The translations under genes were made by a program, and so were the position numbers. DNA of 64,000 nt. Source: Chthonomonadales bacterium. Lineage in GTDB: Bacteria; Armatimonadota; Chthonomonadetes; Chthonomonadales; CAJBBX01. Under the pieces are notes generated by a model that worked only from the letters and a program-made list of their open reading frames with translations, was not told the origin of the DNA and did no database searches. This document shows positions 7,535 through 16,695 of the stretch, piece after piece (the first letter of the stretch is position 1; every line of letters begins with the position of its first letter). The stretch lies in the NCBI GenBank assembly GCA_027459625.1, contig DAIDHP010000001.1, positions 186,001-250,000 on the forward strand. Reading direction: 5' to 3'.

Positions 7535-9745
7535 TCAATATATCGATGTATGGTCATATGGTATCCATCTTTTTCCGCAACATTTCACATACGCACCAAA
7601 ACCCAATCCCATTGATATCAACAAACCACCGATCAATGAGAGATACAGGGCGAAGCGAAATATAAAAGGCTTATATTCAAATGTGATATGATGCATCCCT
7701 GGAGGCACTTTTAATCCGAGATAGGCGTAATCCGTTCGGTATATCGGAGTGTGTTTCCCATCCACATACCCTTTCCATCCCGGATAACAAGCCGAACTCC
7801 AAACCAACCATTTCGGACTAGTGCCCGCATCGACGTAACATACGAACTCGCCATGTTTGGGCATAGCGCTGTAAATCACCTTGCCTCGATGATACATAGC
7901 CTTTGTGTCAATATATCCGCTTTCCGGATAAGCAATGGGAATGCCCTTTCCGCCGCTCACGATTGCCGTGGTTCTCGGATCAAAATGCGGGTCCAACACC
8001 GCCGCCAGGCTATCCTTACGCGTATCCTTCCTGATGGTGTGACTCACCAACCAACATGGATTCACCGTTTCCTTGTTCACATAGATGGAAACGCCTAGAT
8101 GCGACTTCAAGGACGATAAGTATTTTGCATCTTCTCCGATTGGAATAACGTCACCATCCGGATATCTCGTGTAGATCGGAAACAGGATGAATTTAACATC
8201 CATCAGGTAAAGCCATGATGCAAGCCTTGGCGATTGATCCACTATCGCGAGTCGGGTGGCGGCGGCTACATCGGAACTCTCTTCCAAGGGCACAGGTTCA
8301 TATCCATTCGCCTCCTCCCAGCCGTATCTCATGCCGAAATTGGGGGTGAGAGTGTCAGTGAAATTTTGCATGTAGCGTTTCGTATTGGGCCCATAATCAT
8401 CATAATTCACATAGCGGTGCCAGGTTAAAGTGTGCAGCACGGAGAATGTTCTCCCATTTCCAGGCAAAGGCAGGTATTTAAGAGCGACCGGCTTGCATTC
8501 CAAAGCGGATAAACTTACTCCGGGATTGATATCTGAACTGAACCAAACCAAATTGATCGCTGAAAATATAAAAAGTGCATATCTTATATTCGCGGACACA
8601 CCAAAATCTCTAAGTTTACGCAAGCCTATGGCGGAAAGAACGGCTAATGCGAAAGTGGATACAAAGGCGAATCTGGCGGGGTCATGGAAATTGGATATGC
8701 CTGGCACAATGTGGTAAGCAATCCAGAACAACCCGCCGAACTTGCCAAGCGCCAGCCACACGGAAATCAGCGCCGCACCTGCAAAAAACCTGGTCGCCAA
8801 TCGTTTATTAGATCTCCAAATGGCGTATCCGACAAGAAAAAGTGGAATGATGCCAACGTAAACGCATGGCTCCCAAAAATTGCCCGGTCCCCAATAATCC
8901 CCCCTGGCAGGATTACCGAAATAATGGGGCAGTATAAAATTAACCAAATCTCTTGGCCATAGGGTGAAACGGTTGGCTTGAAGCCACCCCATACTCCCTC
9001 TGGGTGACCATTTGAACAACTGGATGGTAGGCAAAAGTTGAATGCTGGAGGTCAGAATTCCAATCAAAAAAGCGGTTAGCATTCTCCAGAACGCCAACCA
9101 AGCGCGACCCCGGTGACGGTGAAGGTGCATCAATCGAGCTATCGCATAAATCCCGGCGCATGCGAAGCTCATATAGGCTATTTGGGCGTGCGCCGCCAGC
9201 AACTCCAAAGTGACCACAAGCGAAAGCAATGAGGCGTACCAGATTCGCGGGCGATCAATCATTCGATCCACAAGCAACATCATCCAAGGCAGCCATGCCT
9301 CGGCTTGCAACATCGGGGGAAATTGAGCCCTTGCAATGAAAAACCCGCTTCCAGCATATACGATCGCCCCCAATTGCGCCGCTAAACGATCTCCGCAAAG
9401 CCTTCTAAGGAAAAGATACGCCCCCAATGCCGCAATTAGCGTATGAAGGATGGTGTTCAGAGTAAGATATTCCGCAGGGGACATCCAACGAAGAAGCAGC
9501 GTTCCTGGATAAAAAAGCCAAACCTGCGGGTTTCCAACCAATGGTTGACCGCTAGATATGAATGGGTTCCAAAGCGGCAAAAGCCCTCTCACGAGGTTAT
9601 GCTTCTCAAGAGTGACTAGGGGAAGAAAATAGAGAGAGACATCCCCCCAATAAAGGTTCCAGCCATGAAAGATAATAGGGTAAAAAACCGCGACAGTAAA
9701 ACATGTCAATACAATAAAAGGACCTAATCGCCGCAGTTTGTTCAT
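7535..9745 (-). CDS. YfhO-family multi-pass membrane protein
   Basis: Integral membrane protein of 736 residues with about twelve hydrophobic segments across the first 420 residues and near the C-terminus, and a large soluble portion (about 430-690). The early motif PIIFHGWNLYWGDVSLYFLPL, then LVRGLLPLWNPFISSGQPLVGNPQVWLFYPGTLL, is characteristic of the YfhO/GT-C-like family, where an acidic residue in the first outer loop resembles the active site of lipid-linked sugar glycosyltransferases. The C-terminal VWSSACYPGWKGYVDGKHTPIY is also typical. Family members are implicated in envelope glycan or teichoic acid decoration; the substrate here is unknown. It stands alone, with 384 gene-free bases upstream. 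Confidence 0.85.
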   Translation of the reverse strand: MNKLRRLGPFIVLTCFTVAVFYPIIFHGWNLYWGDVSLYFLPLVTLEKHNLVRGLLPLWNPFISSGQPLVGNPQVWLFYPGTLLLRWMSPAEYLTLNTILHTLIAALGAYLFLRRLCGDRLAAQLGAIVYAGSGFFIARAQFPPMLQAEAWLPWMMLLVDRMIDRPRIWYASLLSLVVTLELLAAHAQIAYMSFACAGIYAIARLMHLHRHRGRAWLAFWRMLTAFLIGILTSSIQLLPTIQLFKWSPRGSMGWLQANRFTLWPRDLVNFILPHYFGNPARGDYWGPGNFWEPCVYVGIIPLFLVGYAIWRSNKRLATRFFAGAALISVWLALGKFGGLFWIAYHIVPGISNFHDPARFAFVSTFALAVLSAIGLRKLRDFGVSANIRYALFIFSAINLVWFSSDINPGVSLSALECKPVALKYLPLPGNGRTFSVLHTLTWHRYVNYDDYGPNTKRYMQNFTDTLTPNFGMRYGWEEANGYEPVPLEESSDVAAATRLAIVDQSPRLASWLYLMDVKFILFPIYTRYPDGDVIPIGEDAKYLSSLKSHLGVSIYVNKETVNPCWLVSHTIRKDTRKDSLAAVLDPHFDPRTTAIVSGGKGIPIAYPESGYIDTKAMYHRGKVIYSAMPKHGEFVCYVDAGTSPKWLVWSSACYPGWKGYVDGKHTPIYRTDYAYLGLKVPPGMHHITFEYKPFIFRFALYLSLIGGLLISMGLGFGAYVKCCGKRWIPYDHTSIY

Positions 9746-10129
9746 CGTGTAAAAGGGGTCATATCATTTGGGGATCAAACTAATATAATCGGGCAATTGC
9801 CCTAAAATCATACATAGGCGCAAAAATCGCCCAGTGAATGCTTGTTATCTTCTTCAAAAAAAGACGGTTATTTTATATTACCGAATATTATGAGATAACG
9901 TCAAGCGACGGCGCGCGCAATTAACTCATGCGTTAAACAGCCCGTTCCGCAATCAAATCCAACCCAAAAAGCTTTAGCGACTCATAACGCAAATTGAAAT
10001 CTTGCCGTAACATTATTTGGGCGGTCGATAAGCGTAAAGATACAAACCATCGTATCGTTCATCCTCTTGCGTCGATCGCCCATTCAAGCTTTTGACATGC
10101 GTTTTAATGTTCGCATACCATATGGTGAA
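9746..10129. other. Gene-free stretch with palindromes
   Basis: No coding sequence or RNA gene is recognisable in these 384 bases between two minus-strand genes. A perfect 12-base palindrome GGGCAATTGCCC lies at 9791-9802, next to a TATAAT at 9784-9789 on the plus strand, and could be an operator for the YfhO gene. A longer imperfect inverted repeat has arms GTTATCT (9844-9850) and AGATAAC (9893-9899) around an AT-rich core. None of these matches a named regulator site that I know. Confidence 0.4.
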
Positions 10130-10987
10130 TTAAGAGTTGGTCATCCCCCTTAATAATCCTTTGCAATAGCCAACGCTTTCAGCCAAACCGGGAAGAGGAT
10201 CCGAGCCATCCTTTTCATATTCAAAGGATGCCAGATGCGAGTATTTAATCTGCAGTAAAGCCTGAAAAATCTCCTTCAAATTCATCACTCCTCTTCCAGC
10301 CTCCACAGTCTGTCCATCAGGGGCGAATTTGGTTTCATCCTTCAAATGCATATCATACAGACGATCTCTGTATTTCAACACATCATCGGCGGGATCCTCT
10401 CCCGCTCTAAGAGTATGACCAACATCAATGCATAGTCCGATGCGTTTGTCGTATCCCTTCACCAACTCCATGACATCCGATGGGCGGGGAAATCTTTTAT
10501 CACCTGGCCCATGGTTGTGGATCGCCAATCTAATATCATACTCCTTAACGAGCCCATTCAAAGTGTCAATGGAAGAAGGATCAAAACTGCATACGATTGT
10601 GGGGACCCCCAAGTCCTTGGCATATTCGAACGCGTTCCTCATCCCCGACTCGTCCGTGGGAAAATAGACTACACCGCAACTCAGGGGTGTAATGCCAGCG
10701 TCAAGAAATTGCTGCCGCACTCTCCTTCTCTCTTCCGGAGTGCTTTTCATGGGCAGATGCACGTCCTTGACGGATACATACTTCAGATCCACTCTTTGAA
10801 TGCCTTTGATGCAATCCGTCAATGAAAACTCACGAAAAGTATAGGACGCAACCCCGATTTTCAAACCATGCCAGCAATTTGCGTTGGAAACAGTCATTGG
10901 AGCCTCCGCATAACCCGTGGATTCGGACATAGCAAACATGGATGCCGCTATCCCCAATCCAAAGAATTGACGTCGATCCAGGTTCAT
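10130..10987 (-). CDS. Exported sugar phosphate isomerase/epimerase-like TIM-barrel protein
   Basis: Protein of 285 residues of the xylose isomerase-like TIM barrel superfamily. The N-terminus MNLDRRQFFGLGIAASMFAMS is a twin-arginine signal (DRRQFF), so it is probably exported folded. Barrel features include SYTFREFSLTDCIKGIQRVDLKYVSVKDVHL, the metal-ligand regions RLAIHNHGP, GLCIDVGHTLRAGEDP and YDMHLKD, and the closing Glu in LASFEYEKDGSDP. These Glu, Asp and His residues are the divalent metal ligands in this superfamily. Substrate is not predictable; similar proteins act on keto sugars or inositol derivatives. The ATG is followed directly by the Tat motif, supporting this start. Confidence 0.85.
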   Translation of the reverse strand: MNLDRRQFFGLGIAASMFAMSESTGYAEAPMTVSNANCWHGLKIGVASYTFREFSLTDCIKGIQRVDLKYVSVKDVHLPMKSTPEERRRVRQQFLDAGITPLSCGVVYFPTDESGMRNAFEYAKDLGVPTIVCSFDPSSIDTLNGLVKEYDIRLAIHNHGPGDKRFPRPSDVMELVKGYDKRIGLCIDVGHTLRAGEDPADDVLKYRDRLYDMHLKDETKFAPDGQTVEAGRGVMNLKEIFQALLQIKYSHLASFEYEKDGSDPLPGLAESVGYCKGLLRGMTNS

Positions 10988-11093
10988 GACTCACCTCGAA
11001 AATGAAATGGTGATACTGAGATTTATGAGATCGTTAGCTCATTAACAAACATTATGGGGATACTCGGGAGAGATGTCAAATGATAATAGAAAA

Positions 11094-11597
11094 TCATAAG
11101 CCAAGCGTTTCAAAACCTTCATCATGAGGCAAACCAGGCAGTTTGGCGCACGCCACCGCCAAACGATCGCAGTATTCGTTTTCATTCTCGTTGTTATGCC
11201 CTTTAATCCACTCGAATATCACCTTGCGTTCCTCGCATAACAGCAATAATTCCTCCCACAAATCAACGTTTTTCGCCCGCTCCTTATCCTTGTTCCTCAC
11301 CCAGCCGTTTTCTCGCCATCTTCGCGCCCACCCCTGATTAATCGCATTCGCCACATACTGGGAATCGGTGTAGACTTTTACTGCGACCCCCATTTTAAGG
11401 GCTTTCAATCCTGCGATCACAGCCATGATCTCCATACGATTATTCGTTGTTTGACGATATCCGCCGGACAACTCCTTGCGGCGTTCGCCATAAATAAGCA
11501 CTGCGGCGTATCCTCCCGGGCCGGGATTGCCAATGCATGCCCCGTCCGTATACATCACGACTTCCATGATTTGATTCATTTTAAGCGCATATCTCAC
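11094..11597 (-). CDS. rnhA: Ribonuclease HI
   Basis: Cytoplasmic endonuclease that cuts the RNA strand of RNA-DNA hybrids. All four acidic catalytic positions are visible: Asp in MYTDGACIGNPGPGG, Glu in NNRMEIMAVI, Asp in YTDSQYVANAI and Asp in NEYCDRLAVACA, together with the basic protrusion region GWARRWRENGWVRNKDKERAKNVDLW. At 167 residues it is slightly longer than the usual 150-155; the extra residues are at the N-terminus (MRYALKMNQIMEVV), so the true start may be the second or third Met (11579 or 11567). No ribosome site clearly decides between them. Confidence 0.94.
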   Translation of the reverse strand: MRYALKMNQIMEVVMYTDGACIGNPGPGGYAAVLIYGERRKELSGGYRQTTNNRMEIMAVIAGLKALKMGVAVKVYTDSQYVANAINQGWARRWRENGWVRNKDKERAKNVDLWEELLLLCEERKVIFEWIKGHNNENENEYCDRLAVACAKLPGLPHDEGFETLGL

Positions 11598-11651
11598 CGG
11601 AGATGATCATAGTTTAATTAAGCAAGTGATAAGAAAGAGAGGTATATATAA

Positions 11652-14117
11652 CTACTTCGGCGGATTTGGAGAACGCACCTTTTTCCTTCGGGAATCGTTC
11701 GTATCCGACACACAAGGACCCTCCAGCGCGATTTCCAATACCTGTTTAATATCGGAAACAAAGATGAACTCCATCTCGTTTCTCACCACCTCGGGTATCT
11801 CCTCGAGATAATCCTTGCGATTCTTCTCCGGGCAGATGACTGTCTTGATACCGGCGCTCCGTGCGGCCAGTGCCTTTTCCTTCAGCCCCCCAATGGGTAA
11901 CACGCGGCCTGAAAGGGTAATTTCACCCGTCATCGCAAGTTTTGGCCGAATGCAACGCCCGCTGAAAAGAGACGCCAGTGCGGTGGTGATGGTGATGCCT
12001 GCGGACGGCCCGTCCTTCGGTATGGCTCCTGCAGGAACGTGCATGTGAATGTCGTGCTTTTGAAAGAAATCCGTATCGGCTCCGATATCCTTTGCGTGAG
12101 CGCGCACATACGACAGGGCGGCTTGCGCCGACTCCTTCATGACATCCCCCAGTTGTCCGGTGATGATGAAGTTCGACGGTCGATTGGAGGGAGTTTCAAT
12201 AGCGGTGGCTTCTATGTAGATGATATCGCCCCCAACAGGAGTCCAAACCAGCCCGATCACAACGCCTGGAATTCGAGTGCGTTCATCGATCTCTTCACGT
12301 TCAAATCGAGGCGGACCTAGGTATTGAACCACTACGTCCGGAGTTACGTCCAAGTTCTCCATCAATCCCTCGGCGAAACCTCTGGTGGCTTTTCGGCATA
12401 CGTTAGCGATCTCGCGCTCCAAATTTCTCACGCCAGCCTCGCGCGTATATCCCTGAATGATCTTGGATACGCTCTCCTCGCTAAAATTAATGCGCCCCTC
12501 TATTCCATGCTCGTTTATTTGCTTTGGGAGTAGATGGCGCGTAGCGATAACCTTCTTCTCCTCCTCCGTGTATCCGGCGATCTCGATGATTTCCATCCTA
12601 TCTCTCAATGGAGGAAGGATCGTATCAAGAACGTTTGCCGTTGTGATGAAGAGTACTTTGGAAAGATCGAAAGGCACTTCAAGATAATGGTCGCGAAACG
12701 TGGAGTTCTGCTCGGGATCCAAAACCTCCAGCAAGGCGGATGATGGATCACCTCGAAAATCCGATGTCACCTTGTCTATCTCGTCAAGCATAAACAGCGG
12801 ATTATTGGATTCCGCGCGTCTGATGCCCTGGATAATCTGCCCCGGCAATGCGCCGATGTAGGTTCTCCTGTGCCCACGTATCTCGGCTTCATCACGCACC
12901 CCGCCGAGAGATATCCTTATGAACTTTCTGCCAAGCGCATGCGCAATGGATTTGCCGAGAGATGTCTTACCCACTCCTGGAGGTCCTGCAAAGCATAGTA
13001 TGGGATGACGTATCGAACCTTCCGACTTGAATTTTCGCACGGATAGATACTCAAGGATGCGATCCTTAACCTTTTCCAATCCGGAATGGTCGGCGTCCAA
13101 GGTTTTCTTAACATCGGTGATATCCAGATTGTCCATGGTGTTTATTGCCCAGGGAACCGCAACCAACCAATCAATGTAGGTCCGCGAAACCGTGTATTCG
13201 GGAGAACCTGGAGGAATACGCTGCAGACGATCCAGTTCATTCGACGCCGCCTTGTGAGCTTCGTCTGACATGTGAGCCTCTGCGATTTTGGATCTTAACT
13301 CCTCTATCTCCTGAGTTCGATCATCCCCTTCGCCAAGCTCTTTTTGAATGGCTTTCAATTGTTCCCGCAGGTAAAAATCACGTTGTGTTTTTCCGAGTTC
13401 CGAATTAACTTGGCTCTCCACTTTGTTGCTTAGTTCCAACACCTGCACTTCCCTCGCGAGGAAGCCGATCAATTTCTGCATGCGTGGAATTACAGGCAGG
13501 GTTTCAAGGATCTCCTGTTTCTCAGCAGTGGAGAACCTTGGAATTTGGGCGGTGATCATATCGGTGAGAATACGCGGATCATTTATGGATGTCGCCATTC
13601 CTTGCAGTTCATCCGACAGATCCCTCGATTGGCTGACAATCCGCTGGAAAAGGTTCGAAATGCTGCGTTTCAACGCCTCCACTTCAAGCGAATCGGCGGA
13701 GTCGATCTCCGGTTCTCGCAACACTCTCACATTGCACCTTAGGTAGGGAGTCTCCTGCACCGGTTCCAATATCTCAATTCTTGATATTCCTTGCACGATC
13801 AATCGTAAGCCGTCAGGCATTTGCCCCATCATGCGGATTGCAACCGCAGTGCCGATTTTGTGAATGTCATCAAAAGTAGGGTTCTCTATTGAGGGGTCTT
13901 TTAACGTGGCGACCGCTATTATTCGATTGCCTCCAACCACCGATTCATTGACCAGACGCACCGAATTCTCTCTTCCTACGCCCAACGGGGTAACCAACAC
14001 AGGAAAAATCACCCAGTCCCGCAATGGAAGAAGATTCAACTGATCGGGCAATTCTAGTTTGTCCGTGTCGTTCGTTTCCAAAGGTTCGAATATGTTTGTA
14101 AGCTCGGTATCTGACAT
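11652..14117 (-). CDS. lon: ATP-dependent protease Lon
   Basis: Hexameric AAA+ serine protease that degrades misfolded and regulatory proteins in the cytoplasm. The N-terminal substrate domain begins LNLLPLRDWVIFPVLVTPLGVG; the AAA+ module has Walker A GPPGVGKTS (about residue 377), ALLEVLDPEQN and the sensor region; the C-terminal protease has catalytic Ser in PKDGPSAG (about 705) and catalytic Lys in GGLKEKALAA (about 748). Length is 821 residues from the ATG at 14117; a GTG five codons earlier (14132) is less likely because the ATG is the conventional start after GAAAAG. It lies 158 bases downstream of hsp20 on the same strand, a sensible heat-stress pairing. Confidence 0.97.
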   Translation of the reverse strand: MSDTELTNIFEPLETNDTDKLELPDQLNLLPLRDWVIFPVLVTPLGVGRENSVRLVNESVVGGNRIIAVATLKDPSIENPTFDDIHKIGTAVAIRMMGQMPDGLRLIVQGISRIEILEPVQETPYLRCNVRVLREPEIDSADSLEVEALKRSISNLFQRIVSQSRDLSDELQGMATSINDPRILTDMITAQIPRFSTAEKQEILETLPVIPRMQKLIGFLAREVQVLELSNKVESQVNSELGKTQRDFYLREQLKAIQKELGEGDDRTQEIEELRSKIAEAHMSDEAHKAASNELDRLQRIPPGSPEYTVSRTYIDWLVAVPWAINTMDNLDITDVKKTLDADHSGLEKVKDRILEYLSVRKFKSEGSIRHPILCFAGPPGVGKTSLGKSIAHALGRKFIRISLGGVRDEAEIRGHRRTYIGALPGQIIQGIRRAESNNPLFMLDEIDKVTSDFRGDPSSALLEVLDPEQNSTFRDHYLEVPFDLSKVLFITTANVLDTILPPLRDRMEIIEIAGYTEEEKKVIATRHLLPKQINEHGIEGRINFSEESVSKIIQGYTREAGVRNLEREIANVCRKATRGFAEGLMENLDVTPDVVVQYLGPPRFEREEIDERTRIPGVVIGLVWTPVGGDIIYIEATAIETPSNRPSNFIITGQLGDVMKESAQAALSYVRAHAKDIGADTDFFQKHDIHMHVPAGAIPKDGPSAGITITTALASLFSGRCIRPKLAMTGEITLSGRVLPIGGLKEKALAARSAGIKTVICPEKNRKDYLEEIPEVVRNEMEFIFVSDIKQVLEIALEGPCVSDTNDSRRKKVRSPNPPK

Positions 14118-14275
14118 TATCTTTTCAAACACCTCTGAAAATAAAATCTGGAAATTGCATAATACACGATGGCGAAGCGGTTTTGAGTGCGACGAATATC
14201 ATTACTGCACACGGCTGATTTTTGGCACATTCCGGATATAAAAGGAAGAGTTGATCTGCAAGGAGACATCGTCCC

Positions 14276-14734
14276 TCATTCGGTAACAGGAATAGTGCGT
14301 AATTCAGATGTCACACCTTCACGTTTTGGAAGAGTGATGATGAGAAATCCATCGCGATAATTAGCAACTATGCCATCGCGATTGATCCTTACGTTATTAG
14401 GCAGGTAAATTTGCCGCTCGAACGGTCCAAAATATATCTCTAACTGGTAACACCGAATTCTGGATTCTCTCTCCTCATCCTCTTCATAACGCTCTCCGGA
14501 AATTGTCAGGAACCTATCGTCGTTAGAGATCGAGACACTCAGTTTATCGGTCTTCACTCCTGACACTTCCACTTTTATGACAATGCTGCTAACGGTCTCA
14601 TGGAGGTCCACTCTTGGTTGCCAGAACTTGTTCGGATTTGGAACCTCTCTGAGGAAACCCCGGAGGGTCTCTTCGGCGATTCGTTGCATTTCCGCATCCA
14701 TCTGTCTTAATATATCCTGATCCCTGTAATTCAT
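14276..14734 (-). CDS. Small heat shock protein, Hsp20/alpha-crystallin family
   Basis: ATP-independent chaperone that holds unfolding proteins. The alpha-crystallin domain spans about residues 40-140 and shows PRVDLHETVSSIVIKVEVSGV, DRFLTISGERYEE, RQIYLPNNVRINRDGIVANYRDGFLIITLPK, with the final A-x-x-x-n-G-v-L pattern in the form VANYRDGFLII. The ATG at 14734 follows GGGTGAG at proper spacing; a GTG three codons earlier (14743) is possible. A good vegetative promoter lies at 14765-14793. Divergent from the ECF sigma gene and upstream of lon. Confidence 0.93.
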   Translation of the reverse strand: MNYRDQDILRQMDAEMQRIAEETLRGFLREVPNPNKFWQPRVDLHETVSSIVIKVEVSGVKTDKLSVSISNDDRFLTISGERYEEDEERESRIRCYQLEIYFGPFERQIYLPNNVRINRDGIVANYRDGFLIITLPKREGVTSELRTIPVTE

Positions 14735-14764
14735 ATGGCTCACCCGCTTGGCTCACTTGGAATA

Positions 14765-14793
14765 AATATAACGCCATTTGTCAAAAATGTAAA
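14765..14793 (-). promoter_or_regulatory. Sigma-70-type promoter for hsp20
   Basis: On the minus strand a TTTACA -35 box (14788-14793) and a TATATT -10 box (14765-14770) are separated by exactly 17 bases. The -10 box lies about 30 bases from the hsp20 ATG. No CIRCE or HAIR repeat was found around it, so heat control, if any, is by another route. Confidence 0.6.
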
Positions 14794-14934
14794 CTTTGGA
14801 GTTAATATATATTACCTCATGTAACCTAACACATCTACGATACGTCAAAAGGATACATTCATGAAATGTTTGACATCTGAGAAGAGATACGAAACATGCA
14901 ACAGGAAATGTTCGCAGATCGCCGAAGGACTTCA

Positions 14935-15513
14935 ATGAAAGAGTTGGATGTCACTTCGAGCATTGACCCTGACATCCGGATGATCGTTCGATATCTGGAG
15001 GGGGATCAACGCGCATTCGATGACATTTTCTACAAATATCAAACTTACGTGTATAACATAATTCTTGGTATCGTCGGCACGGATGACGAGGCGCGCGACA
15101 CGACGCAGGAGGTTTTCCTTCAGGTACATCGATCCCTCCGCACATTTCGATTTCAATCACAGTTCTCGACTTGGTTGTATCGGATCGCCGTTAACCGCGC
15201 CATGGATGCTGCGCGAGCAAAAAAACGTCGGAACTGGTTCTCTTTCGAGCAAACGCCAAAGGAAACGACATCACCAAATCCCTCCCCGGAGGAGAGGGCT
15301 ATCGAGGAATCCGAACGTAAATCGATACGGGACTTACTTGCCATGGTACCCATTCAACACAGAGACGTGCTCGTCCTTAAGTATTACCAGGAGTTGTCAA
15401 TAGAAGAAATCGCTCAAACATTAGGATGCTCAGTTACTGCGGCAAAGGTAAGACTCCATCGTGCGCGACAATATTTCAAGGAAAGGTATACGGCGATCCA
15501 TGAAAACAAATAG
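14935..15513 (+). CDS. ECF-type RNA polymerase sigma factor
   Basis: Extracytoplasmic-function sigma factor with region 2 (RAFDDIFYKYQTYVYNIILGIVG, DTTQEVFLQVHRSLRTFRFQSQFSTWLYRIAVNRAMDAAR) and region 4 (LLAMVPIQHRDVLVLKYYQELSIEEIAQTLGCSVTAAKVRLHRARQYFKE), joined by a linker rich in Pro and Ser. It directs transcription in response to an envelope signal relayed by the next gene. An ATG at 14935 preceded by AAGGA gives 192 residues; an in-frame ATG at 14896 would add 13 residues with a weaker ribosome site. Its end overlaps the anti-sigma gene by 14 bases, the usual sigma/anti-sigma arrangement. Confidence 0.93.
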   Translation: MKELDVTSSIDPDIRMIVRYLEGDQRAFDDIFYKYQTYVYNIILGIVGTDDEARDTTQEVFLQVHRSLRTFRFQSQFSTWLYRIAVNRAMDAARAKKRRNWFSFEQTPKETTSPNPSPEERAIEESERKSIRDLLAMVPIQHRDVLVLKYYQELSIEEIAQTLGCSVTAAKVRLHRARQYFKERYTAIHENK

Positions 15514-16630
15514 CTCGCAAACGGTTCGCTGTAAGCGCATTAAACCTCTTCTTTCCTCGTACGTGGAGGGGGAGTTAACGGATGATGACAGATTGATGGT
15601 TGAGTCACATCTGAAAAACTGCGATGCGTGTCGTAAGGAGCAGATGGAGTATCGAAAGTCCCTCAGCGACCTGAAAAATGCCGCGCAGGTGCTTGTCCCT
15701 GATAATCTCATATCCGAATTTCACTCCAGATTATCCTCGCAGCAATCGAAAACAAGGCATCACGGATTCGCTTGGCAATTGGGTACGGTCGGCGTCGTTG
15801 TGCTTCTGGCGTTCGTTTTTCTAAAAGTATCTTGGCGCGTCAGCCCTGTTCCTCAACCCCATCATTCCATGCAGGAGATGAACTCGTCAAGGAACACCAA
15901 TTCAAATAAGATAGCAATGCTCCCTAAAAAAACCGATGGAATCACGCAAGACAAATCGCTGAAATCACATTATACGAAGATTCCCATCCCCATGCATTCG
16001 TCCATGCCGATTGAGCCTCGGAAAAAAACAGGAAATCACCTAACGACCAGGGTGGCGGAAAACAATACTGCGGGACTGCACCAAACGGAGCACAAAACAA
16101 CTATATCGAATACGACACGTCAAAAACATCATAACTCTAATCAGATATCCGCTCTAGCGATTGCGACGAATCTCTCTCGATTGGAACACGCCAAGCTTGC
16201 TCAAAAAATAGCAATGCTTAATCAAAGCCACACGCCTTTCGAGGAGGATGTTTTGCCTCCAGTTAAAGCCGCTTCGCCAAACCGCCCTATGATGACCATG
16301 ATGAGCGAATCCGTTCAGACGCCAGTATCAAGAGCTGAGGCGCCTGTATCAAAACCCATCACCGCAAATCCGCCGTCGGGAAATATACGGGGAATGGGGG
16401 GATTTGGCGGAGCCGGACGCCCGATGGAGGGAAAAACACTCTCTTCCAAAATCTCACCCATAGCACCCACACATTCCATGAGGTTACAGGGTGAAAATAT
16501 TCAGCGAGTCAATGAACTCATACGGTCAATTGATAGGGTCACCGTTCTCAAAGGCGAGAGAGGGGTAAACTCCTCCGGGGCATTGATGTGGATAAAGGTT
16601 GTGATTGAAACAATGCTGACGCCACATTAA
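15500..16630 (+). CDS. Zinc-finger anti-sigma factor, single membrane span, long extracytoplasmic part
   Basis: Predicted regulator of the overlapping ECF sigma factor. The cytoplasmic N-terminus is a zf-HC2/ZAS zinc domain with C11, then H37-x3-C41-x2-C44 (VESHLKNCDACRKE), the usual sigma-binding fold. A membrane helix follows at about residues 90-112 (LGTVGVVVLLAFVFLKVSW). The remaining ~265 residues are outside the cytoplasm, rich in Ser, Pro, Lys, Met and low in structure, with a Gly-rich segment (GMGGFGGAGRPMEG), and end in a short more structured region (IQRVNELIRSIDRVTVLKGE). The outer part is much longer than in most such proteins and is the likely signal-receiving or protease-sensitive portion. 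An upstream in-frame GTG at 15461 is less likely. Confidence 0.88.
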   Translation: MKTNSSQTVRCKRIKPLLSSYVEGELTDDDRLMVESHLKNCDACRKEQMEYRKSLSDLKNAAQVLVPDNLISEFHSRLSSQQSKTRHHGFAWQLGTVGVVVLLAFVFLKVSWRVSPVPQPHHSMQEMNSSRNTNSNKIAMLPKKTDGITQDKSLKSHYTKIPIPMHSSMPIEPRKKTGNHLTTRVAENNTAGLHQTEHKTTISNTTRQKHHNSNQISALAIATNLSRLEHAKLAQKIAMLNQSHTPFEEDVLPPVKAASPNRPMMTMMSESVQTPVSRAEAPVSKPITANPPSGNIRGMGGFGGAGRPMEGKTLSSKISPIAPTHSMRLQGENIQRVNELIRSIDRVTVLKGERGVNSSGALMWIKVVIETMLTPH

Positions 16631-16695
16631 TCACCACACAGAGCGAATGTGACCTAATCCAAATATAGCCTAACAAGCATTCTGCGGAGAGCATT